Positions 49,900 through 59,320 are shown, counted from the first letter of the stretch. The stretch: DNA of 64,000 bases from Catellatospora citrea (GCF_003610235.1 NZ_RAPR01000001.1:1922001-1986000); one strand, 5' to 3'. Numbers and translations are program-made. The notes: generated by a model from the sequence alone, not told the origin.

Positions 49900-51804
49900 T
49901 CAGCCGACCCGGTAGGGCCGCATCATCTCGTTGTCCTCGTGCTCCAGCAGGTGGCAGTGCCACACGTACTGCCCGGCCAGGTCGAACTTGGCCTTCACCC
50001 GGGTGATCTCGCCCGGCAGCGCGATCACGGTGTCCTTGGTGCCGCGCTCGCCCGGCTCCGGCGGCTGCTTGCCGTCCACGCCCCGGCCGAGGATCTCGAA
50101 CTGCACCAGGTGCAGGTGGATGGGGTGCGCGTCCTGGCTGAAGTTGTGCAGTTCCCAGATCTCGGTCGCGTCGAGCTTCGGGTTCTCGGTGATCGGGTGG
50201 TCCCAGTGCATCGGCATCGCGTGGCCGTCGGCGCCCACCGTGCCGAGCATCAGCTCGATGGACTGGTCGTGGCCCAGCTCCTCGTCCAGCGACAGTTGCC
50301 GGGTGTTGTCAGCCGGGCCGATCGGCTTGATCCAGGGCAGGTCCAGGTCCTCGGGCGGGGTGCTGCGGTCCTTGCCGGTCAGCCGTCCGACGGTGAAGCG
50401 CATGACCTGGCCGGTGGTGGCCGGGTCGGACGGGTTGAACGTGCCGTTGTAGGGCTCGTCCGGGCCCTCGTTGATGAGGTACAGCTCGGTGCCCTCGCGC
50501 AGCCCGGTGAAGTCGAGGATGACGTCGGCGCGCTCGGCCGGGCCCATCAGCAGCTGCTGGAGCTTGGCCGGCTTGGGCAGGAAACCGCCGTCGTTGCCGA
50601 TCTGCCAGATGGGCAGGTCTGCCTGCGCCGGGCGGGCGGTCGGGTTGGCGCTGACCTTCATGATCAGTACGCGGCCGTTGCAGCCGTTGAGGAAGCGCAG
50701 CCGGTAGCGGCGCGGCTCGACCTCCAGCTCCGGCCAGGTGTTGCCGTTGACCATGATGGTGTTGGCGAAGAACTCCGGGTTCCAGATCGGCGGGAACGGA
50801 CCCTCCGGGATGTACGGGCCGGCGTCGTCGGCGAACGCGCGGCTGGCCGGGTAGAACAGCGAGCCGTCGGCGTTGAACGAGCGGTCCTGCACCACCACCG
50901 GGATCTCGTAGTAACGCGTGCCCGGCTTGTCGCCCAGCTGCGGGGCCGGGCCCGGGAGCACGCCCGGGGGCAGGTCGCTCTTGCCGCCGCGCAGCAGGTA
51001 GAAACCCGCGAGTCCGGCGTACACGTTGACGCGGGTCACGCCGAGCGTGTGGTCGTGGTACCACAGGGTCGAGGCGCGCTGGTCGTTGGTGTACTGGAAC
51101 GTCGCCGTGCCCGGCTTCCAGGCCGCCGCCCCGTAGCGCTGCTCGAACTCCGCCCCGAACTCGTCGTAGAACGTGCCGACGGTCGCGTACCCGGCCGGGA
51201 TGTTGCGCGCCTTCGGCAGGTACCACGCCTCCGGGTAACCGTCGCTCTCCTCGTGCGAGTGGCCGCCGTGCAGGTGCGTGACGAGCGGCACCGGGCCCCG
51301 GTACGGCCCCGGGGTCGAGGTGAACGTGGGCCGGGAGTCGCGTCCGGCGTCGCCGCCCGGCGGGTTCGCCCAGTGCAGCGTCGGGTCCACGGGCAGCAGG
51401 TGCGGACGGAAGTCGCCGTACGAGTCGACCAGGTCGTTGACCCAGGTGACCCGCACCGGCCGGTCCACCCGGGCCTCGATGGTGTCCGACGGGGTGCGGA
51501 AGCTGCGCGGCTTCGACACGTCGCCGTAGCCCCAGACAGTGGTCTGCGGCAGGTTCGACGGCAGGATCTGCTGCCGGAACTGGCGCACCCCGATCAGGTA
51601 GCGGGCCAGGCCGCCCTCGCCCCGGTGCGCGGGCGGCATCACCGACGGCACCGCCAGCGGCGTCACGTACTTGCGGATCTTCGTCGGGTCGAGCGTGCCC
51701 GCCCGGCCCTGCCCCACCGCCCAGGCCCACCCGGCTCGTTGGGAGATCACCGTGGCGGCCCCCACGGCCGCCGTCGCCTGAAGAATCCGCCTGCGGTCGA
51801 CCAT
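49900..51804 (-). CDS. Multicopper oxidase (CotA/bilirubin oxidase-like), Tat-exported
   Basis: An exported oxidase of 634 residues. The N-terminus DRRRILQATAAVGAATV is a Tat signal. Three cupredoxin domains carry the copper sites: HLHGGHSHEESD and WYHDHTLG in domain 1, HPIHLHLVQF and the type 1/trinuclear HCHLLEHEDNEM in domain 3. The residue ten after the HCH Cys is Met, as in CotA. It oxidises phenolic or metal substrates with reduction of oxygen to water. GGAAGGTG precedes the ATG. It is downstream of a phosphatase gene in the same direction but 182 bases away. Confidence 0.92.
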   Translation of the reverse strand: MVDRRRILQATAAVGAATVISQRAGWAWAVGQGRAGTLDPTKIRKYVTPLAVPSVMPPAHRGEGGLARYLIGVRQFRQQILPSNLPQTTVWGYGDVSKPRSFRTPSDTIEARVDRPVRVTWVNDLVDSYGDFRPHLLPVDPTLHWANPPGGDAGRDSRPTFTSTPGPYRGPVPLVTHLHGGHSHEESDGYPEAWYLPKARNIPAGYATVGTFYDEFGAEFEQRYGAAAWKPGTATFQYTNDQRASTLWYHDHTLGVTRVNVYAGLAGFYLLRGGKSDLPPGVLPGPAPQLGDKPGTRYYEIPVVVQDRSFNADGSLFYPASRAFADDAGPYIPEGPFPPIWNPEFFANTIMVNGNTWPELEVEPRRYRLRFLNGCNGRVLIMKVSANPTARPAQADLPIWQIGNDGGFLPKPAKLQQLLMGPAERADVILDFTGLREGTELYLINEGPDEPYNGTFNPSDPATTGQVMRFTVGRLTGKDRSTPPEDLDLPWIKPIGPADNTRQLSLDEELGHDQSIELMLGTVGADGHAMPMHWDHPITENPKLDATEIWELHNFSQDAHPIHLHLVQFEILGRGVDGKQPPEPGERGTKDTVIALPGEITRVKAKFDLAGQYVWHCHLLEHEDNEMMRPYRVG

Positions 51805-51935
51805 GTCGCACACCTTCCGCCGCCCCCGCGCGGCGTCACGAAACTGCCGCGGGACATCGGGAGTCCCGCGCGGCGCCGCCCCCGCGCGGCGCCTGCCAGG
51901 AGGAACGACTCAATCGACCTTGGGAAACGAGCCGG

Positions 51936-51980
51936 GCGGCGTCCCGGACCGGCGCGCGAACGGCCGGACCGGGACGCCGC
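51936..51980 (-). terminator. Terminator hairpin after the phosphatase gene
   Basis: Perfect 12-base arms GCGGCGTCCCGG (51936-51947) and CCGGGACGCCGC (51969-51980), six bases past the stop of the minus-strand phosphatase gene and within the gap before the oxidase gene. Confidence 0.7.
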
Positions 51981-51985
51981 GCGGA

Positions 51986-53500
51986 TCAGCTGACCCGCAG
52001 GTCGTCGATGACCCAGTACCAGTTGTTGCTCGCGTTGTAGTAGCGGAACTTCACCGTCATCGAGGTCGCCCCGGCGGGCACCGTGACGGTCAGCGCCTCG
52101 GCCTTCGCGCGGGCGTCGGCGCTGTAGCGCTTGACCAGCTGGTTCGCGCCGCCGTTGAAGGAGACCAGCACGTCACCGGTCTGCGCGCCCTCCTGCAGGT
52201 AGTGCGTCACGTAGCGCAGCGTCTTCGTGCTGCCCGCGGTCACCGGGTACGCGGGCGAGACCAGCGTCGAGTCGAACGACGCGCCGCCCGAGCGGTCGTC
52301 GAACTCGTCGGAGTCGGCCACCGCGAACACCCCGCGCAGCCGCAGGCCGTTCTCCCGGTTCTGGGACGACTGGGTGCGGCTCCAGAACTCCTCGTTGGTG
52401 AACGACCAGCCGCGCCACTCGTTCACGCCGCCGGTCGGCATCGCCGAGCGGTCCACCGACCAGCCTGCCGGGGCGGTGTGCGTCCAGCCCTTCACCGTGG
52501 CCGGGATGCCGGTCTCGTGCGAGCGGGTCTGCAGCGACGCGTTGAGGCCGTCGAACGGGTCGGTGGCCCGTACGTTCAGCGGCTTGCTGTCGAGGTTCCA
52601 GGCCGGGTTGGCGGCCACGCCCAGGTGCGCGAACACGGTGCCGGCGACGTCGGACAGCCGGGTGTCGATCGGGCGCAGGCCGGCGGCGTGACCAGTGCCC
52701 TTGGCCAGCACGAACGTGCGGCGCTCGGCGTCGACGCCGCAGCCGCCGTGGCCGCCCGACGGGTTGTTGTGGCCGTGGTCGGTGGTGACCACGATCAGCC
52801 AGTCCTCGCTCGCGTACGTCGGCCGGGCCGCGATGGCGTCGAGCATCCGGTCGAGCTGGGCGTCCTGGGTCTCGATCGCGGTGCGGTACGCCGTCCCGGT
52901 GCCGACCGCGTGCGCCACCACATCGGTGTTGCCCAGGTATACGAAGGCCGCGTCGGGGTCGTTGTTCCGCAGGTGGTTCACCGCGTCGTCGGTGACCTTC
53001 ACGTCCTCGCCGGCGTAGCCGTTGGCGTCGCCGTTGTAGGTGATCCGGGTGTCGATCGCCGCGCCGAACGTGCCCTGGGTGTGCAGCACCGCCCAGTCCA
53101 GGATGGACAGCGTGGAGTACGCCGGGTCGGCCTGCTCCAGGCGGGTCAGGAAGTCGGGGTACGTGCCGTACTGCTTGCCGCTGAAGGTGTTGTCCTTGAC
53201 GCCGTGCTTGTCGGGCATGACGCCGGTGGCGATGGTGGACCAGCCGGGCCCGCTGGACGAGTTCGCCACCGGGTTGCAGTAGAGCAGGCTCTCGCCGAGG
53301 GTGCCGCCGGCGGCCAGCGCGTCGAGCGTCGGCGCGTTCGCGTCGACGACCTTGGCCCAGTTCAGCCCGTCCATGCCGACCACGAGCACCTTCGGGGTGA
53401 GTGCGGCGGCCTGGGCGGGCGGTGCGGTGAGCGTGAGCGCGGCCGCGGCCGCGACGGCGGCGGTGGCCGCGAGGGCACGCGGACGGGAGAACGGCGACAT
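51986..53500 (-). CDS. Secreted alkaline phosphatase superfamily protein (type I phosphodiesterase-like)
   Basis: A secreted hydrolase of 504 residues. A signal peptide (ATAAVAAAAALTLTAPPAQA) is followed by a phosphodiesterase/nucleotide pyrophosphatase-like fold: metal Asp in VLVVGMDGLNW, nucleophile region SSSGPGWSTIATGVMPDKHG, TDVVAHAVG and the late metal site VTTDHGHNNPSGGHGG. Residues about 330-504 are a beta-sandwich resembling a carbohydrate-binding or MAM-like module. GGAGG precedes the ATG. The substrate is unknown. Confidence 0.87.
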   Translation of the reverse strand: MSPFSRPRALAATAAVAAAAALTLTAPPAQAAALTPKVLVVGMDGLNWAKVVDANAPTLDALAAGGTLGESLLYCNPVANSSSGPGWSTIATGVMPDKHGVKDNTFSGKQYGTYPDFLTRLEQADPAYSTLSILDWAVLHTQGTFGAAIDTRITYNGDANGYAGEDVKVTDDAVNHLRNNDPDAAFVYLGNTDVVAHAVGTGTAYRTAIETQDAQLDRMLDAIAARPTYASEDWLIVVTTDHGHNNPSGGHGGCGVDAERRTFVLAKGTGHAAGLRPIDTRLSDVAGTVFAHLGVAANPAWNLDSKPLNVRATDPFDGLNASLQTRSHETGIPATVKGWTHTAPAGWSVDRSAMPTGGVNEWRGWSFTNEEFWSRTQSSQNRENGLRLRGVFAVADSDEFDDRSGGASFDSTLVSPAYPVTAGSTKTLRYVTHYLQEGAQTGDVLVSFNGGANQLVKRYSADARAKAEALTVTVPAGATSMTVKFRYYNASNNWYWVIDDLRVS

Positions 53501-53613
53501 GGGTCGACCTCCGATCGGGACGGGATGTCCAGATCAGACCGTCACCCGATGAACGTTGCGCGACAATGGCCGACCGTTCGGACTACACCGCCGTGAAAGG
53601 ACGACGCCGCGCC

Positions 53614-54261
53614 CTAGCGCAGCCCGAGCAGGCCGGGGAGCCTGCGCATGTCGTGGAAGACCACGGTGTCGGGGCCTTCCAGCCAATCGGCCGGCGTCAC
53701 TCCCCCGGCGTACGCCAGGACCCGCATGCCCGCCGCCCGCGCGGCCTGCACGCCGGGCCGGCTGTCCTCGACCACCACGCAGCGCGCCGGGTCTGCCCCC
53801 ATCCGCGCCGCGGCGTGCAGGAACAGGTCGGGCGCGGGCTTGCCGTTCGCCACCTCGGTGGCCGAGAAGATGCGGCCCTCGAACCGTTCGTAGAGCCCCG
53901 TGATCCCGAGCGTGTTGCGCATCTTGTCGTGCCGCCCGCTGGAGGCCACGCAGGTCGGCAGCGTGATCGCGTCGAGCGCCTCGACGATGCCGGGCACCGG
54001 CACCAGGCCGGCCTCGTGCGCGGCCAGCTGGCGTGCGACGAACATCTCCGGCCACTGCGGCAGCGGGCGGCCCAGCTTCTGCTCGATCACCGGCACCATC
54101 GAGGCCGCCGAGCGGCCCACGAAGTTCTCCAGCAGCTCCTCGTCCGTCAGCGGCCAGCCCAGCTCGGCCAGCATCTGCGAGGCGACCCGGATGGCGATGG
54201 TCTCGGAGTCCACCAGCACGCCGTCGCAGTCGAAGATGACGAGGTCCACCGTAGCGATCAC
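53614..54261 (-). CDS. HAD family hydrolase (beta-phosphoglucomutase-like)
   Basis: A HAD phosphatase of 215 residues. Motif I is FDCDGVLVDSE with both catalytic Asp, motif II lies in CVASSGRHDK, the Lys is in VANGKPAPDLFL and motif III is VVEDSRPGVQAA. The helical cap is of C1 type, as in beta-phosphoglucomutase and small sugar phosphate phosphatases. The GTG start is supported by TAGGGT six bases upstream (54268-54273), a leaderless -10. Confidence 0.88.
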   Translation of the reverse strand: MIATVDLVIFDCDGVLVDSETIAIRVASQMLAELGWPLTDEELLENFVGRSAASMVPVIEQKLGRPLPQWPEMFVARQLAAHEAGLVPVPGIVEALDAITLPTCVASSGRHDKMRNTLGITGLYERFEGRIFSATEVANGKPAPDLFLHAAARMGADPARCVVVEDSRPGVQAARAAGMRVLAYAGGVTPADWLEGPDTVVFHDMRRLPGLLGLR

Positions 54262-54327
54262 GGCAGGACCCTACCGCCCGGCCCGGCCGCGGCCCGCATC
54301 AGTACGACGCCGTCCCACGGCGGGCCG

Positions 54328-55701
54328 TCAGGCGACGAAGTTGTTCTGTACGAAGACGATGACCATCGCGCCCTGCAGGGCGAACATCACGGTGGTGTAG
54401 ATGCGGTCGAAATGCACGTTGCGTCCCATCCGGGCCAGCACCATGAACGCCACCGTGCACTCCAGCGCGTACCGCCAGGTCGAGCTCAGCGGGTAGTGGG
54501 TGTGGATCGGGTTCGACAGCGGCATCAGGATGATGAACGCGGCGAAGACCACCAGGTAGGCGTGGTCCGCCCCCAGCTTCCACGGGCCGACCAGGGCCAG
54601 CACCAGCAGCGTCAGCATGACCAGCGCCGTGGTCAGGTTGACGATGTTGCGGATCGCGTCCGGGTGGTAGACCGAGTCGCTGCCGCTGATCAGGTCGACG
54701 ACATCGCCGATGACCGTCCACGGCGCGGTGAATCCGGACCGGAACCACGCCTTCTGCGCATCGAGGAACTGCAGCGCGTTGCCGAAGGTCAGGTAGCAGA
54801 ACAGCATGTACGCGGCGAGCCCGGTCGGGACCAGGACCACGGCCAAGGCGTTGCGGTCGAACGTGCCCGCCGGCCAGGGCAGCCACCGCCCGCCGCGCAT
54901 CTGCGCGGCCGCCGTCCGGAACGAGAAGCCGCGCTGGCGCAGGTACTCGTAGACGAAGGCCGCGCCGAGCATGACCCCCGCCATCCGGGTGGCGCTGGCG
55001 TACCCGGCGAACATCGCCGCCCACCACCAGCGCCCGCGGCGCATGTTGTACAGCGCGGCCAGCGCCAGCGCCACGAACAGCGACTCGTTGTATGCGGCGA
55101 CGAGGTAGAACGCCGTCGGGAAGGCGAGCAGGTAGACCGTGGTGCGCCGGGCGTCCTCGGCCCCGATCATCTCGGTGGCCAGCCGGTGCACCAGGATCAG
55201 CGCGGCCAGGCAGGCCAGCGCGCCGATGACGAGGCCGGCTTCGAAGGTGCCCCCGGGCAGCACCGGGTTGAACGCCCGCACCGTCATCGGATAGAGCGGG
55301 AAGAAGGCGGTGCTGCGGGAGTCGTACTCGTAGCCGGAGTCCGCGATGATCACGTACCAGACCGTGTCCCAGTGGTTCCACGACTGGATGAGCTCCCCGA
55401 ACGTCCTCGGGACGGGCCCGGCCTTGCTCTCCAGCCCCTCGGTCGGCATCCACGCGACCGCGGTGACCAGGAAGTAGGCCAGCAGACCGCTCACCCAGGC
55501 GACGAACCCGGTGACCACCGAAGGCCGCCACCGCCGCCAGGCCGCCCTGCCGCGGAGTTCCGGCTGCGCCGCCCCCGCCTCGTCGTTCGGGGACGAAACG
55601 GGCGACTCGGACAGATCGTCGGCAGGGAGGGCGGTGTCGCCGGGTGTGCCCGCCGGGTGGCGGCGCACCGGCACGAGCCCTGGTCCGGGGGAGTCAGACA
55701 T
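54328..55701 (-). CDS. PIG-V-like mannosyltransferase
   Basis: A membrane glycosyltransferase of 457 residues with about ten helices. A soluble N-terminus of about 65 residues precedes the first helix. The first extracellular loop carries WNHWDTVWYVIIADSGY, with the family's HWD-type catalytic Asp, and FFPLYPMTVR follows. This matches PIG-V/GT76-like enzymes, which in actinomycetes transfer mannose from a polyprenyl phosphate donor to lipoglycans or proteins. The ATG at 55701 is chosen to remove a hydrophobic six-residue extension. Confidence 0.82.
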   Translation of the reverse strand: MSDSPGPGLVPVRRHPAGTPGDTALPADDLSESPVSSPNDEAGAAQPELRGRAAWRRWRPSVVTGFVAWVSGLLAYFLVTAVAWMPTEGLESKAGPVPRTFGELIQSWNHWDTVWYVIIADSGYEYDSRSTAFFPLYPMTVRAFNPVLPGGTFEAGLVIGALACLAALILVHRLATEMIGAEDARRTTVYLLAFPTAFYLVAAYNESLFVALALAALYNMRRGRWWWAAMFAGYASATRMAGVMLGAAFVYEYLRQRGFSFRTAAAQMRGGRWLPWPAGTFDRNALAVVLVPTGLAAYMLFCYLTFGNALQFLDAQKAWFRSGFTAPWTVIGDVVDLISGSDSVYHPDAIRNIVNLTTALVMLTLLVLALVGPWKLGADHAYLVVFAAFIILMPLSNPIHTHYPLSSTWRYALECTVAFMVLARMGRNVHFDRIYTTVMFALQGAMVIVFVQNNFVA

Positions 55702-55788
55702 AGGCAGGAATATAACCATGGGCGACCGAGGTCACGCTGCCCCGCGCTTGGTGTCACCGGCAGCTGGGACACGGTACGGTTGTCCACC

Positions 55789-57252
55789 ATGTCCGCCTTC
55801 ACCCCCGGTCTCAAGCTGCACGACCGCTACCTGCTGGATCGCCGCATCGGCTCCGGCGGCATGGCGGAGGTCTGGCAGGCCCACGACCTCGTGCTCGGCC
55901 GCCCCGTGGCGGTGAAGGTGCTCGCCGGGCCGACCGCCACCGACCCGGCCCTGCGCGCGGGCGCGCTGCGCGAGGCCCGCTCGGCCGCGCAGCTCACCCA
56001 TCCGCACATCACCGCGGTGCACGACTTCGGCGAGGTCACCTTCCCCGACGGCCACGTCGAGCCGTACCTGGTGATGGAACTGCTCACCGGCGAGTCCCTG
56101 GCCGACCTGATGGCCCGCGGGCCGCTGCCCTGGGCGCACGCCGCCTCGATCGGTGCGCAGGTCGCCGGGGCGCTGGCCGCCGCGCACTCCCGGGACGTGG
56201 TGCACCGCGACATCAAGCCGGGCAACATCATGATCACCGCGACCGGCGCGAAGGTGCTCGACTTCGGCATCGCCGCGATGACCGGCCTGCCCGATGCGAC
56301 CGGCACGCTGATCATCGGCACTCCGGCGTACGCGGCCCCGGAGCGGCTGCGCCAGAAGGCCGCCGATCCGGCCGCCGACGTGTACGCCCTGGGTGTGCTG
56401 CTCATCGAGATGGTGACCGGCCTCCGGCGCAACGGCATCGACAGCTGGGAGCAGTTCGAGTCCGAGCACGCCCGCCCGCGGCCGCTGCCCGCGCTGCCCG
56501 GGGTGCCCCCGGCGATCATCGCGCTGATCGCGGCCGCGGTGGACCCCTCCCCCGCGCGCCGCCCGCGCGCCGACGACCTGGCCCACGCCCTGGGCGGCCT
56601 GTCCGTGCCCGCGGTGCCCGGCCCCGCGCCTGCCACCGTGCTCACCGGACCGCCGCAGACGCTGCTCGCGCCCACCGGCGGTGCGATCTCCGGTGCGGCC
56701 CGGGTGCCCGCCCCGGCCACCCGGGTGCAGGCCGCGCCACGGGCCAAGGCCGCACCCCCGGCCCGCCCCAGGCGCAACCGCAAGCCGCTGCTGGCCCTCG
56801 CGCTGGTGATGGCGATCATCGTGGTCAGCGGCGTACTCCTGATCATGTCGGCGTTGCGGGAGCCGCTGGACCCCGCGAACGCCATCACCCCGACCCGGTC
56901 GCCGAACCGGCCCGCCCGCACCACGGCGGCCCCCAAGCCCAGCCCCACCCCCGAGCGGGCCGGGCCGTTCCAGGTCGTGAAGCTGATCTCCGACCTCAAC
57001 GACGCCGTGCAGAAGCTGCGCGACACCGAGGTGATCACGCCGAAGCAGAAGGCCGAGCTGGAGAACGGGCTCAAGAACATCTCGGGCAAGGTGCTCCAGG
57101 GCGACTGGGACGAGGCGCGCCGGCGGGCCGAGAACCTGCAGAAGAAGGTCGAGGGCTGGGCCGCCGACGCCGAGGGTGACGCCAAGGAGGCCTACGAGCC
57201 GGTGCAGAAGCTGCTCGACGAGCTGGAAAAGCTCGCCAAGCGCAACAGCTGA
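55789..57252 (+). CDS. Ser/Thr protein kinase (Pkn type)
   Basis: A transmembrane kinase of 487 residues. Gly-rich loop IGSGGMAEVW, ATP lysine in VAVKVL, catalytic loop VVHRDIKPGNIM, DFG and APE-type motif YAAPERL are present. After a Pro/Ala-rich juxtamembrane region comes one membrane helix (PLLALALVMAIIVVSGVLLI) and an extracellular tail of about 130 residues, rich in Lys/Glu and predicted coiled coil (LNDAVQKLRDTEVI onwards). No PASTA repeats. TACGGT lies eight bases before the ATG and may be a leaderless -10. Confidence 0.92.
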   Translation: MSAFTPGLKLHDRYLLDRRIGSGGMAEVWQAHDLVLGRPVAVKVLAGPTATDPALRAGALREARSAAQLTHPHITAVHDFGEVTFPDGHVEPYLVMELLTGESLADLMARGPLPWAHAASIGAQVAGALAAAHSRDVVHRDIKPGNIMITATGAKVLDFGIAAMTGLPDATGTLIIGTPAYAAPERLRQKAADPAADVYALGVLLIEMVTGLRRNGIDSWEQFESEHARPRPLPALPGVPPAIIALIAAAVDPSPARRPRADDLAHALGGLSVPAVPGPAPATVLTGPPQTLLAPTGGAISGAARVPAPATRVQAAPRAKAAPPARPRRNRKPLLALALVMAIIVVSGVLLIMSALREPLDPANAITPTRSPNRPARTTAAPKPSPTPERAGPFQVVKLISDLNDAVQKLRDTEVITPKQKAELENGLKNISGKVLQGDWDEARRRAENLQKKVEGWAADAEGDAKEAYEPVQKLLDELEKLAKRNS

Positions 57253-57287
57253 GGCTCAGCAGCGCGGCGCGATGTCCCGGCCGTCGC

Positions 57288-57716
57288 TCAGCGCGGCAGG
57301 GCGCGCTGCAGCTCGGCGCGCAGCGCCGGGGTGAGGATCTCCCCGGTCTGCTTGGCCAGCCGCGCCATCTCGAAGCCGACCACGCCCAGGTCGGCGTCGG
57401 CGGCGGCGACCACCGCCAGCACCGAGCCGTCCCGGATCGCCATGGTGAGGAAGTAGCCCCGCCCCATCTCGATCACGGTCTGCCGCACCTCGTCGCCGTC
57501 GGACAGCTGCGCCACGCAGCCCGCGATGCCGATCAGGCCGGAGGTGACCGCGGCCAGCTGGTCGGCGGTGGCCCGGTCCAGGTTCGCGGAGACCGCGACC
57601 ACCAGGCCGTCCGAGGACGCCACGATCGCGTGGCGCGCGCCCGGCACCCGGTCGGCGAATCCGGCCACCAGCCAGTTGAGGTCCTGGGCCGGCTTGCTGA
57701 GCGTCGCAGTGGTCAT
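57288..57716 (-). CDS. Roadblock/LC7 domain protein (CvnB-like)
   Basis: A small protein of 142 residues of the roadblock family (LNWLVAGFADRVPGARHAIV; later SSDGLVVAVSANLDRATADQ). In actinomycete conservons it is the CvnB subunit, binding the sensor kinase-like CvnA and the GTPase CvnD. GGGGGAG precedes the ATG, which overlaps the kinase-like gene stop by four bases. The usual next genes, cvnC (DUF742) and cvnD, are absent: a converging protein kinase gene follows at once. Confidence 0.9.
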   Translation of the reverse strand: MTTATLSKPAQDLNWLVAGFADRVPGARHAIVASSDGLVVAVSANLDRATADQLAAVTSGLIGIAGCVAQLSDGDEVRQTVIEMGRGYFLTMAIRDGSVLAVVAAADADLGVVGFEMARLAKQTGEILTPALRAELQRALPR

Positions 57717-59086
57717 GGCTCCCCCTTGATGTCGTCCGGTGCCGCCGGCGGTGCCGCCGGGCCGTCGCCGGCCTGCCCTCGGCGTACGCCCTCGTACAGC
57801 CGGGTCAGCGTGGCGGCCGTGGCCGCCGGGTCGGGCTCGCGCCGGCGCCGCGGTGCGCTCGGCGGTTCGACGGTGGCCGGGCGGACCGGCCCGGCGACGG
57901 GCGGCACGGGCCGGACCGGCGGGTCCGCGGGCTCGGCCAGCAGGGCGGCGGGCAGCTCGACGGCCGCGCGCACACCGCGGTCCGGGCACAGCGACAGGCC
58001 CACCCGCACCCCGTGCCGGGCCGCCAGGTGGCTCACCACCACCAGCCCCATCCGCTCGCTGGATGCCACGTCGACCTCGGCGGGCACGGCCAGCAGCGCG
58101 TTCGCCTCGGCGAGCGCGCGTTCGCTCAGGCCGATGCCCTCGTCCACGATCTCGACCAGCGCACCGCCGGGCGCGACGTGCGCGCTCACCCGCACCGCGG
58201 TGTCCGGCGCGGAGAAGGCGGTGGCGTTGTCCAGCAGCTCGGCCAGCAGGTGACCGATGTCGGCGGCGGCGTGCCCGGCGATGTACAACGAGTCGTCGAC
58301 GTCGGCGCGCACCCGTTCATAATGCTCGATCTCGGAGAGCGCGGCCAGCGCGAGCGCCGCGAGCGGCACACCCTCGCGCCATCGCCGGCGCGGCTCGGCC
58401 CCGGCGAGCACCAGCAGGTTCTCGTCGTTGCGGCGCAGCCGGGCGGCCAGATGGTCCAGTTTGAACAGAGCCGCCAGCCGGTCGGGGTCGCGCTCGTCGC
58501 GCTCCATCTCGTCGAGCAGGCGCAACTGCCGCTCCACCAGGATCTGCGAGCGCCGGGCCAGGTTCGTGAAGATCCCGTTGACGGCACGCCGGGAGCGCGC
58601 CTGGCGCAGCGCGAGCGCGACCACGCTGTCCCGGACCGCCGACAGCGCCTCCCCGGCCGCGGCGAACCCGTCGGCCGCGGACGTCGCCTCGCTGGGCGGC
58701 CCGTACGCCTCCTCGGCGGACGGCTCGCCGGTGCCGGTCCGCAGCCGTTCGAAGGTCACCGGCAGCTCGTCGGCCAGGGCCAGCGCGTCGCGGCGCAGAC
58801 GGTCCGCGGCGGCCAGCAGCTCCCATCGCACGGCGAAGACGAGGCGGATCAGCAACCCGGACGCCACCAACGGGCCGACCGCGATCACGGCCACCCAGCG
58901 CCAGGCCACGTCCGCGGCGCGCGCGGCGCCGTCGACCCCGAGCGCGGCCGCCTCCCGCAGCTGCAGGGCCTCCGCCACGGCCCAGCCCAGCAGCGCGCAC
59001 GCCGCCATCGCGAAGGCGATCAAGGGAAGGGTGAACGCTCCTGCGAGACGGGATGCCGCCCACTGCTCACGAACGTCGCCCGCCAC
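57713..59086 (-). CDS. Conservon sensor kinase-like protein (CvnA-like)
   Basis: A membrane protein of 457 residues. Two helices near the N-terminus (LIAFAMAACALLGWAVAEAL and VIAVGPLVASGLLIRLVFAV) flank a short loop, so no large sensor domain. A cytoplasmic helical region follows, then a GHKL ATPase domain with N box LLAELLDNATAFS, G1 VDEGIGL and SERMGLVVVSHLA. The Pro/Arg-rich tail is typical of CvnA. The GTG at 59086 has GGGGAGGGG upstream. It is coupled to a roadblock protein by ATGA and divergent from the trp leader. Confidence 0.85.
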   Translation of the reverse strand: MAGDVREQWAASRLAGAFTLPLIAFAMAACALLGWAVAEALQLREAAALGVDGAARAADVAWRWVAVIAVGPLVASGLLIRLVFAVRWELLAAADRLRRDALALADELPVTFERLRTGTGEPSAEEAYGPPSEATSAADGFAAAGEALSAVRDSVVALALRQARSRRAVNGIFTNLARRSQILVERQLRLLDEMERDERDPDRLAALFKLDHLAARLRRNDENLLVLAGAEPRRRWREGVPLAALALAALSEIEHYERVRADVDDSLYIAGHAAADIGHLLAELLDNATAFSAPDTAVRVSAHVAPGGALVEIVDEGIGLSERALAEANALLAVPAEVDVASSERMGLVVVSHLAARHGVRVGLSLCPDRGVRAAVELPAALLAEPADPPVRPVPPVAGPVRPATVEPPSAPRRRREPDPAATAATLTRLYEGVRRGQAGDGPAAPPAAPDDIKGEP

Positions 59087-59207
59087 CGGCCCCTCCCCTG
59101 CCTCGGCTGAACCACCGCCACCACTGGTGACTCGCGGTATGTTACCCGTCACACAGCGAAAAGTGGATAGGTGAGCGCGAATGTGACAACCGACCCGGTG
59201 AGGTTTC

Positions 59208-59236
59208 TGGACAGTCGCGCGAGTCGCCGGTAGCGT
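59208..59236 (+). promoter_or_regulatory. trp leader promoter
   Basis: -35 TGGACA (59208-59213), 17-base spacer, -10 TAGCGT (59231-59236). Transcription would start at about 59243, the A of the leader peptide ATG, making the leader mRNA leaderless. Confidence 0.65.
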
Positions 59237-59242
59237 TACGGC

Positions 59243-59305
59243 ATGACTTCCACCCGCAACCTGTGGTGGCGCGCCCGACCGGCGGCCATCGACACGCGCG
59301 GGTAG
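59243..59305 (+). CDS. trpL: Trp attenuator leader peptide
   Basis: A 20-residue frame, MTSTRNLWWRARPAAIDTRG, with two adjacent Trp codons. It closely resembles the known Streptomyces trpE leader peptides. Stalling at the Trp codons would mask the segment before GGCGGCC (59281-59287), letting that stretch pair with GGCCGCC (59321-59327) and so prevent the terminator. It lies 89 bases upstream of the fused anthranilate synthase gene. Confidence 0.88.
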   Translation: MTSTRNLWWRARPAAIDTRG

Positions 59306-59320
59306 GCATACCCACACCGC

